This document shows positions 43,918 to 53,610 of a stretch of 64,000 nt of DNA, in pieces. The notes under the pieces are model-generated. The model saw nothing but the letters and a program-made list of their open reading frames with translations. It ran no database searches and was not told the origin of the DNA. The DNA comes from an uncultured Prevotellaceae bacterium. Its GTDB lineage: Bacteria; Bacteroidota; Bacteroidia; Bacteroidales; Bacteroidaceae. Position 1 is the first letter of the stretch. Each line of letters opens with the position of its first letter. Made by a program: the position numbers and the translations under genes. The stretch lies in contig CASFNA010000023.1 in NCBI GenBank assembly GCA_949295905.1, forward strand, positions 62,001-126,000, written 5' to 3'.

Positions 43918-46900
43918 TTATTTGTATACGGCATTGGCATATTCTATTCGCTTTACCGCTTTTGCAAAAGTCAAATTGATTGATATCCCACCATTTTTTA
44001 ATGGAGTCACTGTAATTCCACATCCATGAAGGTTTGTTTGTTCTGCTATTTCACGCAAGACTTGCCTGCAAATCATGAATGGGATATTACGTATTGACGG
44101 AGAAAAAAAATCCGGGCATTGCTTGTCCTTAAGCGACATTTCGTTATTTACAAATTCGATTATAACATATTTCCCGTCTGTCGGACATTTTTTTACCGAA
44201 GAATAATGGCATCCACATTGATGTTTAAGTATATCAAACAGATACGCTATAAGTGTTTTATCGCCTAATACACATTCATTCACGCCAAGCATGTCTTTCA
44301 GGGAGATGGATTTGCATTCAAACATTATTGCGTCCGACTGAAGCCTTACCTGTTCGTATAAAATGGAGTACAGTTCTTTGTAATATGAAACAATTTCACT
44401 TACAGCGTTGATATTATCCTCTTCAACATTTAACAGGTGCTTTATCCGTGCCGGATAATACATCGTTTCATGTTTCAATGTGCTCAAACTGTTATCTATT
44501 ATGCTGTTGCATACATATAATTTGTCTTTTTCGTATGAAACTCTACGTAATTCGTCTTCTTCAAGTTCTATTGACAAGAGTTTGGATTTTCCGAATTCAA
44601 CAGAGTCATGCAAAGCCTTTTTAATTTTTCCTATAACATTCTTTAATGCCTCCGGATAATTGGAAGCATCAATGCCATTTATCATTTTAAGCTTTTCGTC
44701 GTCAGGAATGTTTGAAAGGAGAATTTTGTTAGTATTGCGTATTTTATCAGCACATGAACGAAAATAAAGTATATGTCGGTAATATAAGAAATAGTATGCA
44801 AAGATTATTGTTGTAAGCATTAATACTAAAACAACAATAGCAATAGTTTTATTAGAACTTGCAGACTGCATCGTGACACAATAATCTTCCAAGCCTTTGT
44901 CAGAAGACAATTCCTTGAACAATCGGGTATAAATTTTATTGTTGTATGTGTACACATTCCATTTGTGCAGGGCAAGCGCGGCAACGGCACTTTCATTGCG
45001 AATGTCTAATATAATATCATAATTAGTCTTAAACTTATTAGTAAACCATAATATCTCGGCAGGAGTAGCTGCGTCATCATATTTCCCTGACATGAGAACG
45101 TTGCTTTGAGGATACTTTATCTTATGATGCTTATTCAGGTAAATACGTGCAGAGTCGGCAAAGATTAGCGTCTTTTCATAGTTGCCTGCCAAATTGCTAT
45201 AATATGCGGAATCTGCATATATGCCAGCCTTTCGTAAAAGCTCCCCTTCCACAACATTGTATGTGGCTGAATAGCTTGAGCCTTTTGTGAATATGAGAAG
45301 CAATATTGATATAGTGCGTATTACGCCATACGGTAATCTGAAAAAAAATCGACTTCCATTGTTTTTTTCGCTTTCAGCAAAAAGTCCACAAACATTGAAT
45401 ATTTGGCTTATCTTCTTATATTTGTCAATTATGCCTTTACAATTCATAAGGCCAAAACCATGGCCGTTGTAAACTTTGTGGTCGAATATTTTTGAAAGTT
45501 CACCTTGCGAAAGTCCTTTGCCCGTATCTTTAACAGAAATTTCAACGTAGTCGGTTGCTTTGGTTGCCGAGACCTTTACAATACCACCATGTGGTGTGAA
45601 TTTGCGAGCATTATCAGATAGCGTATTCAACATGAAAAGAGTTAATACCTTATCTGCTTTTACTATAATGTCTGTTGGTTCGACATCAAATTTTATTCCT
45701 TTCAGTCTGAATGACATTTCTGATTTTGAGAGAATAGAAAAAACATCTTGAAGGCGGAAGCTTTCAATATGCAAGTTCAGCTCCCCTTGCTGTAATTGTA
45801 TCCAATGCGTTAGCACCTCGTTATATTCGCTTATTTTGTCAGCAAGTTCTGCCATATATTCAATATCCCCTTTACGCTTGTTTTCAGAATAATTTTTCTT
45901 TTTCAGACTTGCCGCTTCATTGATTATCCTATCAATAAAAGGGATTACATTATTTAACAAAAATACTTTCGCCTTATTGTCGAGGCTTCTTTTTTTACTT
46001 TTTTCTAATTGAAGTTTCGTCAGGGAGAGCTGCTCATTTAATGTCTCCAATTTATTGTCAAGGATGTCAATTTTAGTTTTGTTGGCTTGCTCCCAATCCA
46101 TTAAAGGCGTAAACAGACGGTTCATATATGCAGTATTGTATTTTTTCCGACCTTTTAAATTTATTATATACAACAACACGCATACTATCACCATCATAAC
46201 TACTATTGCAGTAATAAGAAAATTGAGCTGTGAGGAGGTGTGGCCCAGCATTTCTGCACGGGCTTCAAGCTGACGGTCTTGCCTCGTGTACTCTTGTATG
46301 TCAAGGTAGGCATTTCTGTTTATATCGCTATTGTTTTTATCGTCCATTGCCGAGTATACAAGACTTAGGCATTCCCTGATACTTGCAATAAGGTCAGGAG
46401 TTTTGCTTATAGCTTCATACTTATACAAAGCATTTTCCAAGCATATGAGTGACGATTGGTAATCACCAAGTGCAAAATAGCATTGCGACAAAGTTCTATA
46501 AGCACCTGCAGTTTGGTATATGTCTCCGTATGCTTTAAAGATGTCAAGTGCCTTTTGTGCAAAATACCCAGCTAAGAGGCTGTCTGGCATATTGTCTTCG
46601 TTAAGGTACATTATGGCAGCTTTATTATCGCGTATCAGCCGTTTGGCTTCATTCTCATCAAGTAAATGCTCGCTTATAGCTTGCAAAGCATTAGCTTGCC
46701 AATATAAAAGGCCGTTGCGTCTTGAAAGGACATAGCATTTGAACAAGTATTCAAACTCCTTTTGTTGTACATTTATAACAGTCCCTTTGTCAAATATGCC
46801 ACCGCTACCAATCTGGTATAGATAATTGACATATTGTGCCGTATCGGCCTGTATGCCGCCAGCCAAATTGATTTGTGATATGGCGTTTGCCGCCTGCTGT

Positions 46901-47412
46901 GCTAATCCCACATAATAATAATATGTGGAGCAGACAATCTGAAACTCTGTTTGTGCATATAAATAACGCTTTTTTATGTGTTCAGCCAAGTTGTCTTTTT
47001 CCTCTTCAATACGCATCATGCGTCTTATTGCACGCTCACGGTAGTAGTAGAAATCTTTGTTTTTTGACTCACGTTGACACAGACGCATATATTGTACATC
47101 GGCCAAAAGCAGTTCCACCTGATTGTCTGTAACCAGCGCGACACTATCAAGACGGGCATAAGCTCTTTCATAATCCATTAGTGCAATGTCTGCAAATACA
47201 AGATTGTTGTAAGCTTCTGCTTTGCCTGATGAATAATTGGAAGAAAAGTCCAATGCTTTTAATGCGAAACTCTTAACAGAATCAAGATTGCGGTAATGGT
47301 ACGCGTATGACATAGAATTCAACTTGTCTACCGTTGCATTACCGGTTGGTTTACAAGCTGAAAACAAAAAAAGGCTCAACAAGCCAATAAGCACCGTTGA
47401 GCCTTTAAACAC
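43918..47412 (-). CDS. Tandem sensor histidine kinase (DUF5112/DUF5113-like)
   Basis: A 1164-residue protein of two kinase-like halves (numbering from the GTG start). Half one: lipoprotein-type signal (Cys20), TPR region (to about 375), membrane helix (about 396-418), coiled coil, degenerate H-box region, then HATPase with N-box (Asn601), DTGKGL (629-634) and GHGFGL (650-655). Half two: internal hydrophobic segment (about 699-709), an external domain, a membrane helix (about 855-878) and an H-box-like KHETMYYP with His981, but no intact N or G boxes. I chose GTG 47412, because it gives a good signal peptide; a TTG at 47439 would overlap eda. The TPR and helix order resembles Bacteroidota DUF5112/DUF5113 sensors. 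Confidence 0.82.
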   Translation of the reverse strand: MFKGSTVLIGLLSLFLFSACKPTGNATVDKLNSMSYAYHYRNLDSVKSFALKALDFSSNYSSGKAEAYNNLVFADIALMDYERAYARLDSVALVTDNQVELLLADVQYMRLCQRESKNKDFYYYRERAIRRMMRIEEEKDNLAEHIKKRYLYAQTEFQIVCSTYYYYVGLAQQAANAISQINLAGGIQADTAQYVNYLYQIGSGGIFDKGTVINVQQKEFEYLFKCYVLSRRNGLLYWQANALQAISEHLLDENEAKRLIRDNKAAIMYLNEDNMPDSLLAGYFAQKALDIFKAYGDIYQTAGAYRTLSQCYFALGDYQSSLICLENALYKYEAISKTPDLIASIRECLSLVYSAMDDKNNSDINRNAYLDIQEYTRQDRQLEARAEMLGHTSSQLNFLITAIVVMMVIVCVLLYIINLKGRKKYNTAYMNRLFTPLMDWEQANKTKIDILDNKLETLNEQLSLTKLQLEKSKKRSLDNKAKVFLLNNVIPFIDRIINEAASLKKKNYSENKRKGDIEYMAELADKISEYNEVLTHWIQLQQGELNLHIESFRLQDVFSILSKSEMSFRLKGIKFDVEPTDIIVKADKVLTLFMLNTLSDNARKFTPHGGIVKVSATKATDYVEISVKDTGKGLSQGELSKIFDHKVYNGHGFGLMNCKGIIDKYKKISQIFNVCGLFAESEKNNGSRFFFRLPYGVIRTISILLLIFTKGSSYSATYNVVEGELLRKAGIYADSAYYSNLAGNYEKTLIFADSARIYLNKHHKIKYPQSNVLMSGKYDDAATPAEILWFTNKFKTNYDIILDIRNESAVAALALHKWNVYTYNNKIYTRLFKELSSDKGLEDYCVTMQSASSNKTIAIVVLVLMLTTIIFAYYFLYYRHILYFRSCADKIRNTNKILLSNIPDDEKLKMINGIDASNYPEALKNVIGKIKKALHDSVEFGKSKLLSIELEEDELRRVSYEKDKLYVCNSIIDNSLSTLKHETMYYPARIKHLLNVEEDNINAVSEIVSYYKELYSILYEQVRLQSDAIMFECKSISLKDMLGVNECVLGDKTLIAYLFDILKHQCGCHYSSVKKCPTDGKYVIIEFVNNEMSLKDKQCPDFFSPSIRNIPFMICRQVLREIAEQTNLHGCGITVTPLKNGGISINLTFAKAVKRIEYANAVYK

Positions 47413-47419
47413 GCATGTT

Positions 47420-48088
47420 TTATCCTCTAGCCTTGGCAATATAACCTAATGCTTCTTTACACTTATCAGTAATGGCTTGCCAGTTTTCAGCTGCCACAAC
47501 ATCTTTTGGGAACAACTTTGAACCCATACCGACACAGAATACACCAGCCTTGAACCATGATGTAAGATTCTCTTCGTCAGGTGACACGCCTCCAGTGACC
47601 ATAAGTTTCGACCACGGCATAGGAGCAAGTAATCCCTTAACCAATTTCGGGCCGAGAACATCGCCTGGGAACACCTTGCAAAGGTCACATCCCTTTTCCT
47701 GGGCAAAACCTATCTCGGATACACTACCGCATCCTGGGGTATAAGGAATAAGGCGACGGTTACAAACTGTTGCTATGTCGGGATTGTACAACGGGCCTAC
47801 CACGAAGTTGGCACCCAGCTGGATGTACAGCGCAGCCGTGGCCGCATCAACCACCGAACCTACGCCTAGTGCAAGCTCGGGGCACTCTTTGGCTGCGAAC
47901 TTAACCACCTCGCCAAATACTTCGTGGGCGAAGTCGCCACGGTTGGTGAACTCGAATGCACGCACGCCGCCGTCGTAGCAAGCCTTCACAACCTTCTTTG
48001 CTATTTCCACATCCTTGTGGTAGAAAACGGGCACCATTCCCGTAGTACCCATCTTCTGCAATACTGCTATCTTATCAAACTTTGCCAT
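47420..48088 (-). CDS. eda: KDPG/KHG aldolase
   Basis: A 222-residue class I aldolase that cleaves 2-keto-3-deoxy-6-phosphogluconate to pyruvate and glyceraldehyde 3-phosphate. Family marks: Glu46 in FEFTNRG, the [27 protein letters not shown] phosphate-site block and Schiff-base Lys138 in [10 protein letters not shown], followed by [11 protein letters not shown]. It lies 140 bases downstream of kdgK, forming the lower hexuronate pathway. Its stop is 7 bases before the sensor kinase start, so the two may be co-translated. Confidence 0.95.
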   Translation of the reverse strand: MAKFDKIAVLQKMGTTGMVPVFYHKDVEIAKKVVKACYDGGVRAFEFTNRGDFAHEVFGEVVKFAAKECPELALGVGSVVDAATAALYIQLGANFVVGPLYNPDIATVCNRRLIPYTPGCGSVSEIGFAQEKGCDLCKVFPGDVLGPKLVKGLLAPMPWSKLMVTGGVSPDEENLTSWFKAGVFCVGMGSKLFPKDVVAAENWQAITDKCKEALGYIAKARG

Positions 48089-48113
48089 AATGTCTTTTTT
48101 ATAAGTTAAAAGC

Positions 48114-48183
48114 TAAAAGTGAAAAGTTAAAAATCCATTTCTAACTAAACATTTGGACTTTTCATTTTAACTTTTCACTTTTA
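48114..48183. repeat. Large inverted repeat between kdgK and eda
   Basis: TAAAAGTGAAAAGTTAAAA (48114-48132) and its exact reverse complement (48165-48183) form a perfect 19-base inverted repeat, loop 32 bases. A third partial copy (CTTCACTTTTCACT) lies at 48211. It could be a stem-loop in the kdgK-eda mRNA, or an operator or repeat element. The loop contains no obvious motif. Confidence 0.85.
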
Positions 48184-48228
48184 CTGCATTCGGATTTTTC
48201 GTTTTTCAATCTTCACTTTTCACTCCCA

Positions 48229-49254
48229 TTAACGCTGCACGCGTCCCGAAGCGTCGCCGCCGGCAAGGTTCTCCACCTCGGCTGCCGACATCAGGTTGAA
48301 GTCGCCCGGTATAGTATGCTTCAGAGCCGAAGCGGCTACGGCAAACTCGAGAGCTTTGCCCTGGTTGTCAGGATATGTCAACATGCCGTGTATCAAGCCG
48401 CCCGAGAACGAGTCGCCGCCGCCTACGCGGTCAATGATGGGCAGTATATCGTAACGCTTGCTCTGGTAGAACTCCTTGCCGTCGTAGATGAGCGCTTTCC
48501 AGCCGTTGTGGCTTGCCGAGAGCGACTCACGCAGGGTTGACACAACATACTTGAAGCCGAACTCCTGCATCATGCCCTTGAATATGCCGTAGTATCCCTC
48601 GGCGTCGGTCTTGCCGCCTTCAACGTCGGCCTCCGGCTTGAAGCCGAGGCAAAGCTGGGCGTCTTCTTCGTTGCCGATGCAAACGTCAACATATTTCATC
48701 AACGGTTTCATAATGCTCTGCGCCTTCTCCGAGGTCCACAGCTTCTTGCGGAAGTTAAGGTCAACGCTTACGGTAACGCCGTGGCGCTTAGCCGCCTCGC
48801 AGGCAAGACGTGTCAGCTCGGCCGCCTTGTCGCTTATGGCCGGAGTGATGCCGCTCCAATGGAACCACTGAGCTCCTTCCATAATTTTGTCGAAGTCGAA
48901 GTCTTCCGGATTGGCTTCTGCTATAGCACTGTGTGCCCGGTCATAAATAACTTTTGACGGACGCATACAAGCACCGCTTTCAAGGTAGTATATACCCACA
49001 CGGTCTCCACCGCGTGCTATGTAACGTGTGTCTACACCATAACGGCGTAGCGCGTTCACCGCACACTGTCCTATCTCATGTTTGGGGAGCTTTGTTACGA
49101 AGTATGCTTCGTGACCGTAGTTTGCCACACTAACGGCAACATTTGCCTCGCCGCCGCCATATACCACATCGAACACATCGCTTTGAACAAACCTTTTCTG
49201 TCCGGGCGATGACAGGCGAAGCATTATTTCGCCCAATGTTACTACTTTAGCCAT
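48229..49254 (-). CDS. kdgK: 2-keto-3-deoxygluconate kinase
   Basis: A 341-residue PfkB/ribokinase-type sugar kinase that phosphorylates 2-keto-3-deoxygluconate (KDG) to KDPG. Marks: VTLGEIMLRLSSPGQKRFVQ at the start, GGGEANVAVSVANYG (first PfkB motif), and the ATP-site motif DRVGGGDSFSGGLIHGML near the C-terminus. It feeds the KDPG aldolase downstream. Its promoter matches the consensus, with a leader of about 55 bases. Confidence 0.93.
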   Translation of the reverse strand: MAKVVTLGEIMLRLSSPGQKRFVQSDVFDVVYGGGEANVAVSVANYGHEAYFVTKLPKHEIGQCAVNALRRYGVDTRYIARGGDRVGIYYLESGACMRPSKVIYDRAHSAIAEANPEDFDFDKIMEGAQWFHWSGITPAISDKAAELTRLACEAAKRHGVTVSVDLNFRKKLWTSEKAQSIMKPLMKYVDVCIGNEEDAQLCLGFKPEADVEGGKTDAEGYYGIFKGMMQEFGFKYVVSTLRESLSASHNGWKALIYDGKEFYQSKRYDILPIIDRVGGGDSFSGGLIHGMLTYPDNQGKALEFAVAASALKHTIPGDFNLMSAAEVENLAGGDASGRVQR

Positions 49255-49313
49255 GTTTAAATCTTTTTAGGTTTTTTGAATGTTAATAGATTCTTAATTT
49301 GTTTTTTGGTTTA

Positions 49314-49344
49314 CAAAGTTAAGGTTTTAATCCGTTGCGAGCAA
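49314..49344 (-). promoter_or_regulatory. Promoter of kdgK-eda
   Basis: On the minus strand TTG (49344-49342) and TAACTTTG (49321-49314) are 20 bases apart. Confidence 0.78.
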
Positions 49345-49545
49345 ACAAATCAACAAAAAATGTATTATTTCGATTTAAAAAAATGACTTTGCCATATGAT
49401 TGACAATCAGCTTGTTGCCATAAAGTTTTGATGCGACGTAAATGTCTGGAGATGCTGGTTCGTTTTTTATTGATGTAACCTGTTGACGGAATTATTTTCG
49501 TCTCTTTATGGCAGGAGCTTCCGGTTTGTTGTATTTCGATGGCTT

Positions 49546-49722
49546 TTACTTACGGTTTTCACTCCTTTCCAACATGTTTCCAAGAGGCATCCTTTTATAG
49601 CGTGAAAGGCAATCATTTAAAAGGCAAAACACTATGTCTTGAAAGATGAAAGGACGCAGTTTTAAAAAGTAACTATCGTCCGTGCCGTTAAAATAATTCA
49701 GCCAATGGGTTGATGCCGCATT
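49546..49722 (-). other. In-frame open stretch beyond nudC
   Basis: Directly after the nudC TAA the same frame stays open for 58 codons to TAA at 49546. The translation is protein-like (for example SYFLKLRPFIFQDIVFCLL). It has no start codon and could arise by chance. It may be a remnant. The stretch 49255-49722 otherwise holds only the kdgK promoter. Confidence 0.3.
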
Positions 49723-50496
49723 TTAATAGTTGCAGAGCCAATCGTCAATCAGTTTGCGGGCAATGGACAACTTCTCCGGAATCTCCGGCAAGTTATTCTT
49801 ATTGAACCATCCGCCATCGCCTAATTCCGAACGTTGTAATTTTATTTCTCCCCCTGCGTAGTCGGCATGGAAACCGACCATCAGACCGCATGGATACGGC
49901 CAAGGCTGTGAGCCGAAATAGCGGAGATTTTGTATACTAAGGCCTGTTTCTTCGGACACTTCCCGGATTACGGCTTGTTCGAGCGTCTCGCCTGTTTCGA
50001 CAAATCCTGCTACAAGACCGTAATAATGCCCTTTGAAATTGTTTGCGTGTACCAATAATACATCATCACCTCGATGGATTAGCACGATTATAGCCGTTGA
50101 CAATTGCGGCCATACCTCGCGGCCGCACTTTGTGCAAACCTTGGATATGTCCGTATGCAGCTTCATAGGGCCTCCACATCTGCCGCAGTATTTTGTGTTC
50201 GCGTCCCAATAAAGTATTTCCGCGCATTTGCCGGCTTTCGTGTATAAGTCTAAAGGCAACTTCTTGTATGACGCACGCAAGCCGCAAAGTTCATACATCC
50301 CGTCGTTGGGAAGTAGGCTGTCCGTACTGTAGGCTTTTACCTCAATGCCGCCAAGTGTGGTGATGTTGTGTATCTCCCCAATTGGTTTCGCAATAGTTAA
50401 CGGTGCTTCTTCCTGTAATGGTATGGTATATTTGCCATCAGGTGTCTTTTCAAGCATCAGCTCTGTGTTGCAGAAAACAAACCAATATCTTTTCAT
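49723..50496 (-). CDS. nudC: NAD+ diphosphatase (NADH pyrophosphatase)
   Basis: A 257-residue Nudix enzyme that hydrolyses NADH to NMNH and AMP, and removes NAD caps from RNA. A four-Cys zinc site (CGRCGGPM and CTKCGREV, about 100-122) precedes the Nudix box GFVETGETLEQAVIREVSEETGL. The NudC-specific SQPWPYP follows. Length is the same as E. coli NudC. It lies alone between the 5'-nucleotidase gene and kdgK, on the minus strand. Confidence 0.96.
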   Translation of the reverse strand: MKRYWFVFCNTELMLEKTPDGKYTIPLQEEAPLTIAKPIGEIHNITTLGGIEVKAYSTDSLLPNDGMYELCGLRASYKKLPLDLYTKAGKCAEILYWDANTKYCGRCGGPMKLHTDISKVCTKCGREVWPQLSTAIIVLIHRGDDVLLVHANNFKGHYYGLVAGFVETGETLEQAVIREVSEETGLSIQNLRYFGSQPWPYPCGLMVGFHADYAGGEIKLQRSELGDGGWFNKNNLPEIPEKLSIARKLIDDWLCNY

Positions 50497-50613
50497 CGCC
50501 TTTATTGATAATTTGTCTTGTTGAAAGTCGCTTTTGAATAAAGAGTGTTATTGCCGTATCCCATTATTGTGACGAAGAGGCAGTATTGTGATTTTGGAGT
50601 GATTGTCAAGCTG

Positions 50614-52362
50614 TCAATCATTACCAAACAACAACGCCTTGTCACGCCTGATAGCCTCGGCAGTCCATTCAACAGGTATGAAATGCCAATTATTGTTGGG
50701 ACGTGGCGTCATGATGCCGGCCTTCTCTATTTCTTTCATCAGGTAATAACGTTGGTCGCGCTCGCTCTCATAGACAATCCTACTTGGTAGGGAATCGTGC
50801 GGAATACCGGCACCTTTTGTCAGCAACTCACCCCCACCGTTGCCTCTGTAACTGTTCATTGCCACCTTGTACCATTTTTTTTCGTCAAATGGCCGGCCGT
50901 CAGACATTCCCTTGATTATAATCTTGCACCCTTCCGGTTTTGTCACATCAACCTCGTAATCAATTCCGGCTGCACTGTCGAAATTAAACGCCAGGTTCTT
51001 AAAACCATAACCGTTGTTTCCGTTCCCGTTTAGTTCAAGTGCCATGATATGGTCATCGGGGTTGGACATTGTGTTTGTCCAAAGTGCATAACTCATTTCA
51101 AGATAATCATGGATTTCCTTGCCGGTCATTAGCAATACGTATATTTGGTTCTCATATTTATACAGATTGAACATGTCGCTGACGTGTATGTCACCGGCTT
51201 TGATACATGCGTCAAATGACAAAGGCGCATTAAACGATATGTCGGCTTTGGTGATTTCAAGTTGTAGATTATGTATGAAATCACAAAATGCACTGTTGCC
51301 GAAATATGAATCGCGTGTGTAGACAGAGTTCGTGAATGTACCGATTTTGCGGTTTACAAAAGCGTTAACGCTGTCAATTTCATTCTTAAAATACGCGATA
51401 AAATCATTGTCGACAGGTCGTGTCTTTATATCTATCAAACTGCCTGTAACTGTTTTTGATGTGACAGTGCCGTTCTCAAACTTTATTTTGATAGATGCGT
51501 CGCAGAGATATTCTGCGTTTGATGACGGATTTAAGCATAAGGTTTCCCCGGTAGAATTTTTTACTACATATTTATTGCTTTTGTGGTCATGGCCGTATAA
51601 AATCAAATCAAACCCGGGAACTTCCTGTGCTATGCGCAAGGTCTCGTTTTCTTGATATTTGTCTGTTATGATGCCGCCGTTCCATCCGGAATGGAATAAA
51701 CCGATTACAACGTCAGGATGCTCTTTCTCTTTTATATATTCAATCCAATATTTTGAGTTTTCCACCATGTCGTCAAACCTTATTCCACTCCATAAATTAT
51801 AGTTCAGCCAGTTGGGAATAGCAGGTGTCAACATGCCTATCACGGCTATGCGTACACCGTCACGTACAAACATGGCATATGGTTCCAAATAAGGTTTGCC
51901 TGTTGACGTATCAATTACGTTTGCTCCAAGCACGGGACACTTTACTTCGCTTATCCACTTGTCATACACAGCGTGTCCGGTTTCTATGTCGTGGTTGCCT
52001 ACAGTCTGTGCATCATATCCCATATAATTAATTACTGAAGCCGCAACGTTTGGCATTGACGGCTTTATATAGTTACAGTAATAACATGTGGGTTGCCCTT
52101 GTAATATATCACCATTGTCAAGCAGTAACAAGTTGTCTCCATACTTCTTTCTAAGTTCCTTTATATAACTTGCAGCCCGGGCCATTGAGCCTTCTGCGGG
52201 TTTACGGTCAATGAAATCGTAAGGGAAAAAACTTCCGTGTACGTCGCTTGTTTGTAAAACACGTATTTCTACGGTCTTTGTTTGTGACATTGTTGTGGAA
52301 ATAAAATAGCAAAACAAAAGAAAAACAGTTGTCAGTCTTTGTTTGAGAGCATTCTTGCACAT
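50614..52362 (-). CDS. Secreted metallophosphatase/5'-nucleotidase
   Basis: A 582-residue exported enzyme of the UshA/CpdB type. Signal peptide (about 1-27), then a metallophosphatase domain with QTSDVHGSF, LLDNGDILQG, VGNHDIETG, GLFHSGWN and GHDHKS (metal-binding Asp, His and Asn), and a C-terminal 5'-nucleotidase domain (about 330-560) with NSYRGNGGGELL. It probably recovers phosphate or nucleosides in the periplasm; nucleotide or 2',3'-cyclic nucleotide substrates are both possible. It is separated from the zinc-ribbon gene by 15 bases on the same strand. Confidence 0.92.
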   Translation of the reverse strand: MCKNALKQRLTTVFLLFCYFISTTMSQTKTVEIRVLQTSDVHGSFFPYDFIDRKPAEGSMARAASYIKELRKKYGDNLLLLDNGDILQGQPTCYYCNYIKPSMPNVAASVINYMGYDAQTVGNHDIETGHAVYDKWISEVKCPVLGANVIDTSTGKPYLEPYAMFVRDGVRIAVIGMLTPAIPNWLNYNLWSGIRFDDMVENSKYWIEYIKEKEHPDVVIGLFHSGWNGGIITDKYQENETLRIAQEVPGFDLILYGHDHKSNKYVVKNSTGETLCLNPSSNAEYLCDASIKIKFENGTVTSKTVTGSLIDIKTRPVDNDFIAYFKNEIDSVNAFVNRKIGTFTNSVYTRDSYFGNSAFCDFIHNLQLEITKADISFNAPLSFDACIKAGDIHVSDMFNLYKYENQIYVLLMTGKEIHDYLEMSYALWTNTMSNPDDHIMALELNGNGNNGYGFKNLAFNFDSAAGIDYEVDVTKPEGCKIIIKGMSDGRPFDEKKWYKVAMNSYRGNGGGELLTKGAGIPHDSLPSRIVYESERDQRYYLMKEIEKAGIMTPRPNNNWHFIPVEWTAEAIRRDKALLFGND

Positions 52363-52377
52363 GTATGTTTCCTTGCT

Positions 52378-53577
52378 TTATTCAATAATTTTTGTCATGG
52401 ACATCTCGGTAATCTTTCCGTCAGGGTCAACTTTTGCCGTGATGCGGAAGTTGTTTGCATTCTCTGTCCCGTCTATATTCTTCACCTTCTGTTCGGCCAT
52501 GAATGTCGTATCATATTCATATTGTTCATTACCAATTTCTTTTTTATGAATTTCGTAACTGCCTTGAACACTCCAAGTCATGTTTTCTACATTGTCTTTG
52601 TATAGCTTGTGCATGAACAACACGATATCGCTCTTTGTGGCATTTTGCTTGCCAAGAAAGTTTATATATTCTCCAATATTGGCGGTCAAACCGTTTTCGT
52701 CCTTAGAATTTATGCTTACAAAAAAATTGTAGAATATATTGCTTATGGCAAGCTCCTCATCAAGACTGACTTCATTAGATTTAATTTTCTTCAATGCTAT
52801 GACAGCCTCTTCATAATGTGCTCCGTCTGAATGTTCGTCAATATACATTTGATATGCATCTGCCGTATTGAGCTTGACGCTTTGTTCCCAATCAATAGAA
52901 TCTATTTTGTTTAATGCTTCTTTTTGGTATGGACTGCCTGGATATGATTGTAAATAATCTAACAATGCAGACTTTGAATTGCTGACGACAGCATTTGTCC
53001 AGTCTTGTTTTTGTTTTAGCAGTATTTGTAAATGTGCAGCAACAGAGTCAAGATGTTCTTGTGGTGCATCCTTGAAGTTATCCAAGTATTCTTGTAATAC
53101 CTCTTGGTCGTTGCTGTTCATGGCAAATTCATATTCATTTTGCTCATTGTTTGTTTTAGCATTATAGTAGAAATAAACACAAATGCTCATGACAATCAAG
53201 GCTATAATTATCGACAAAACCAATGTCGTTTTGTTCTTTTTGCCTTGACTGTACCTTTTGTTGTCACAATAATCTTTTTTATCAACATTTTCTTGTCGTG
53301 AAGTGTCATCGTCATCTTGATGGCTTGCTCCAATAACGAGAGACTTATCATTCCTATTTACTCCATTGTCTCTATATATTCCACTTTGTTGTCCGTCATC
53401 ATTATGGTTAAGTGTTTGTTTATGGCAATGTGGACACGCTGCTTCATCGTTGAAATAAACTTCTCCACAAAATGGGCACTTGGTCACCTTTCCTGCAATT
53501 TCAACCCCACAATTCGGACATACAGGCGCTTTGTCACTGATTTGGTGTCCGCATTCAGGACATTTGATAATAGCCAT
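52378..53577 (-). CDS. Zinc-ribbon membrane protein
   Basis: A 399-residue protein. Two N-terminal zinc-ribbon modules carry Cys6/9/20/23 and Cys34/37/48/51 (CPEC...CPNC; CPFC...CPHC), then a low-complexity linker, one membrane helix (about 117-138) and an external helical part (about 140-285) followed by a C-terminal NTF2-like domain (DUF4878-type; ending MSMTKIIE). Zinc ribbons bind nucleic acid or protein; the helix puts the ribbons in the cytoplasm. It shares the transcript with the nucleotidase. Role unknown. Confidence 0.82.
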   Translation of the reverse strand: MAIIKCPECGHQISDKAPVCPNCGVEIAGKVTKCPFCGEVYFNDEAACPHCHKQTLNHNDDGQQSGIYRDNGVNRNDKSLVIGASHQDDDDTSRQENVDKKDYCDNKRYSQGKKNKTTLVLSIIIALIVMSICVYFYYNAKTNNEQNEYEFAMNSNDQEVLQEYLDNFKDAPQEHLDSVAAHLQILLKQKQDWTNAVVSNSKSALLDYLQSYPGSPYQKEALNKIDSIDWEQSVKLNTADAYQMYIDEHSDGAHYEEAVIALKKIKSNEVSLDEELAISNIFYNFFVSINSKDENGLTANIGEYINFLGKQNATKSDIVLFMHKLYKDNVENMTWSVQGSYEIHKKEIGNEQYEYDTTFMAEQKVKNIDGTENANNFRITAKVDPDGKITEMSMTKIIE

Positions 53578-53610
53578 CTTAAAAATCCTCTATTTATTGA
53601 TTGCTTTTTG

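Noticed and set aside
44000-47412. A sensor gene split by a frameshift into two
   Set aside because: The reading frame is continuous for 1164 codons and the order of domains fits a fused family.
47412-47439. TTG start of the sensor overlapping eda
   Set aside because: The GTG at 47412 gives a proper lipoprotein signal and avoids overlap, so it is preferred.
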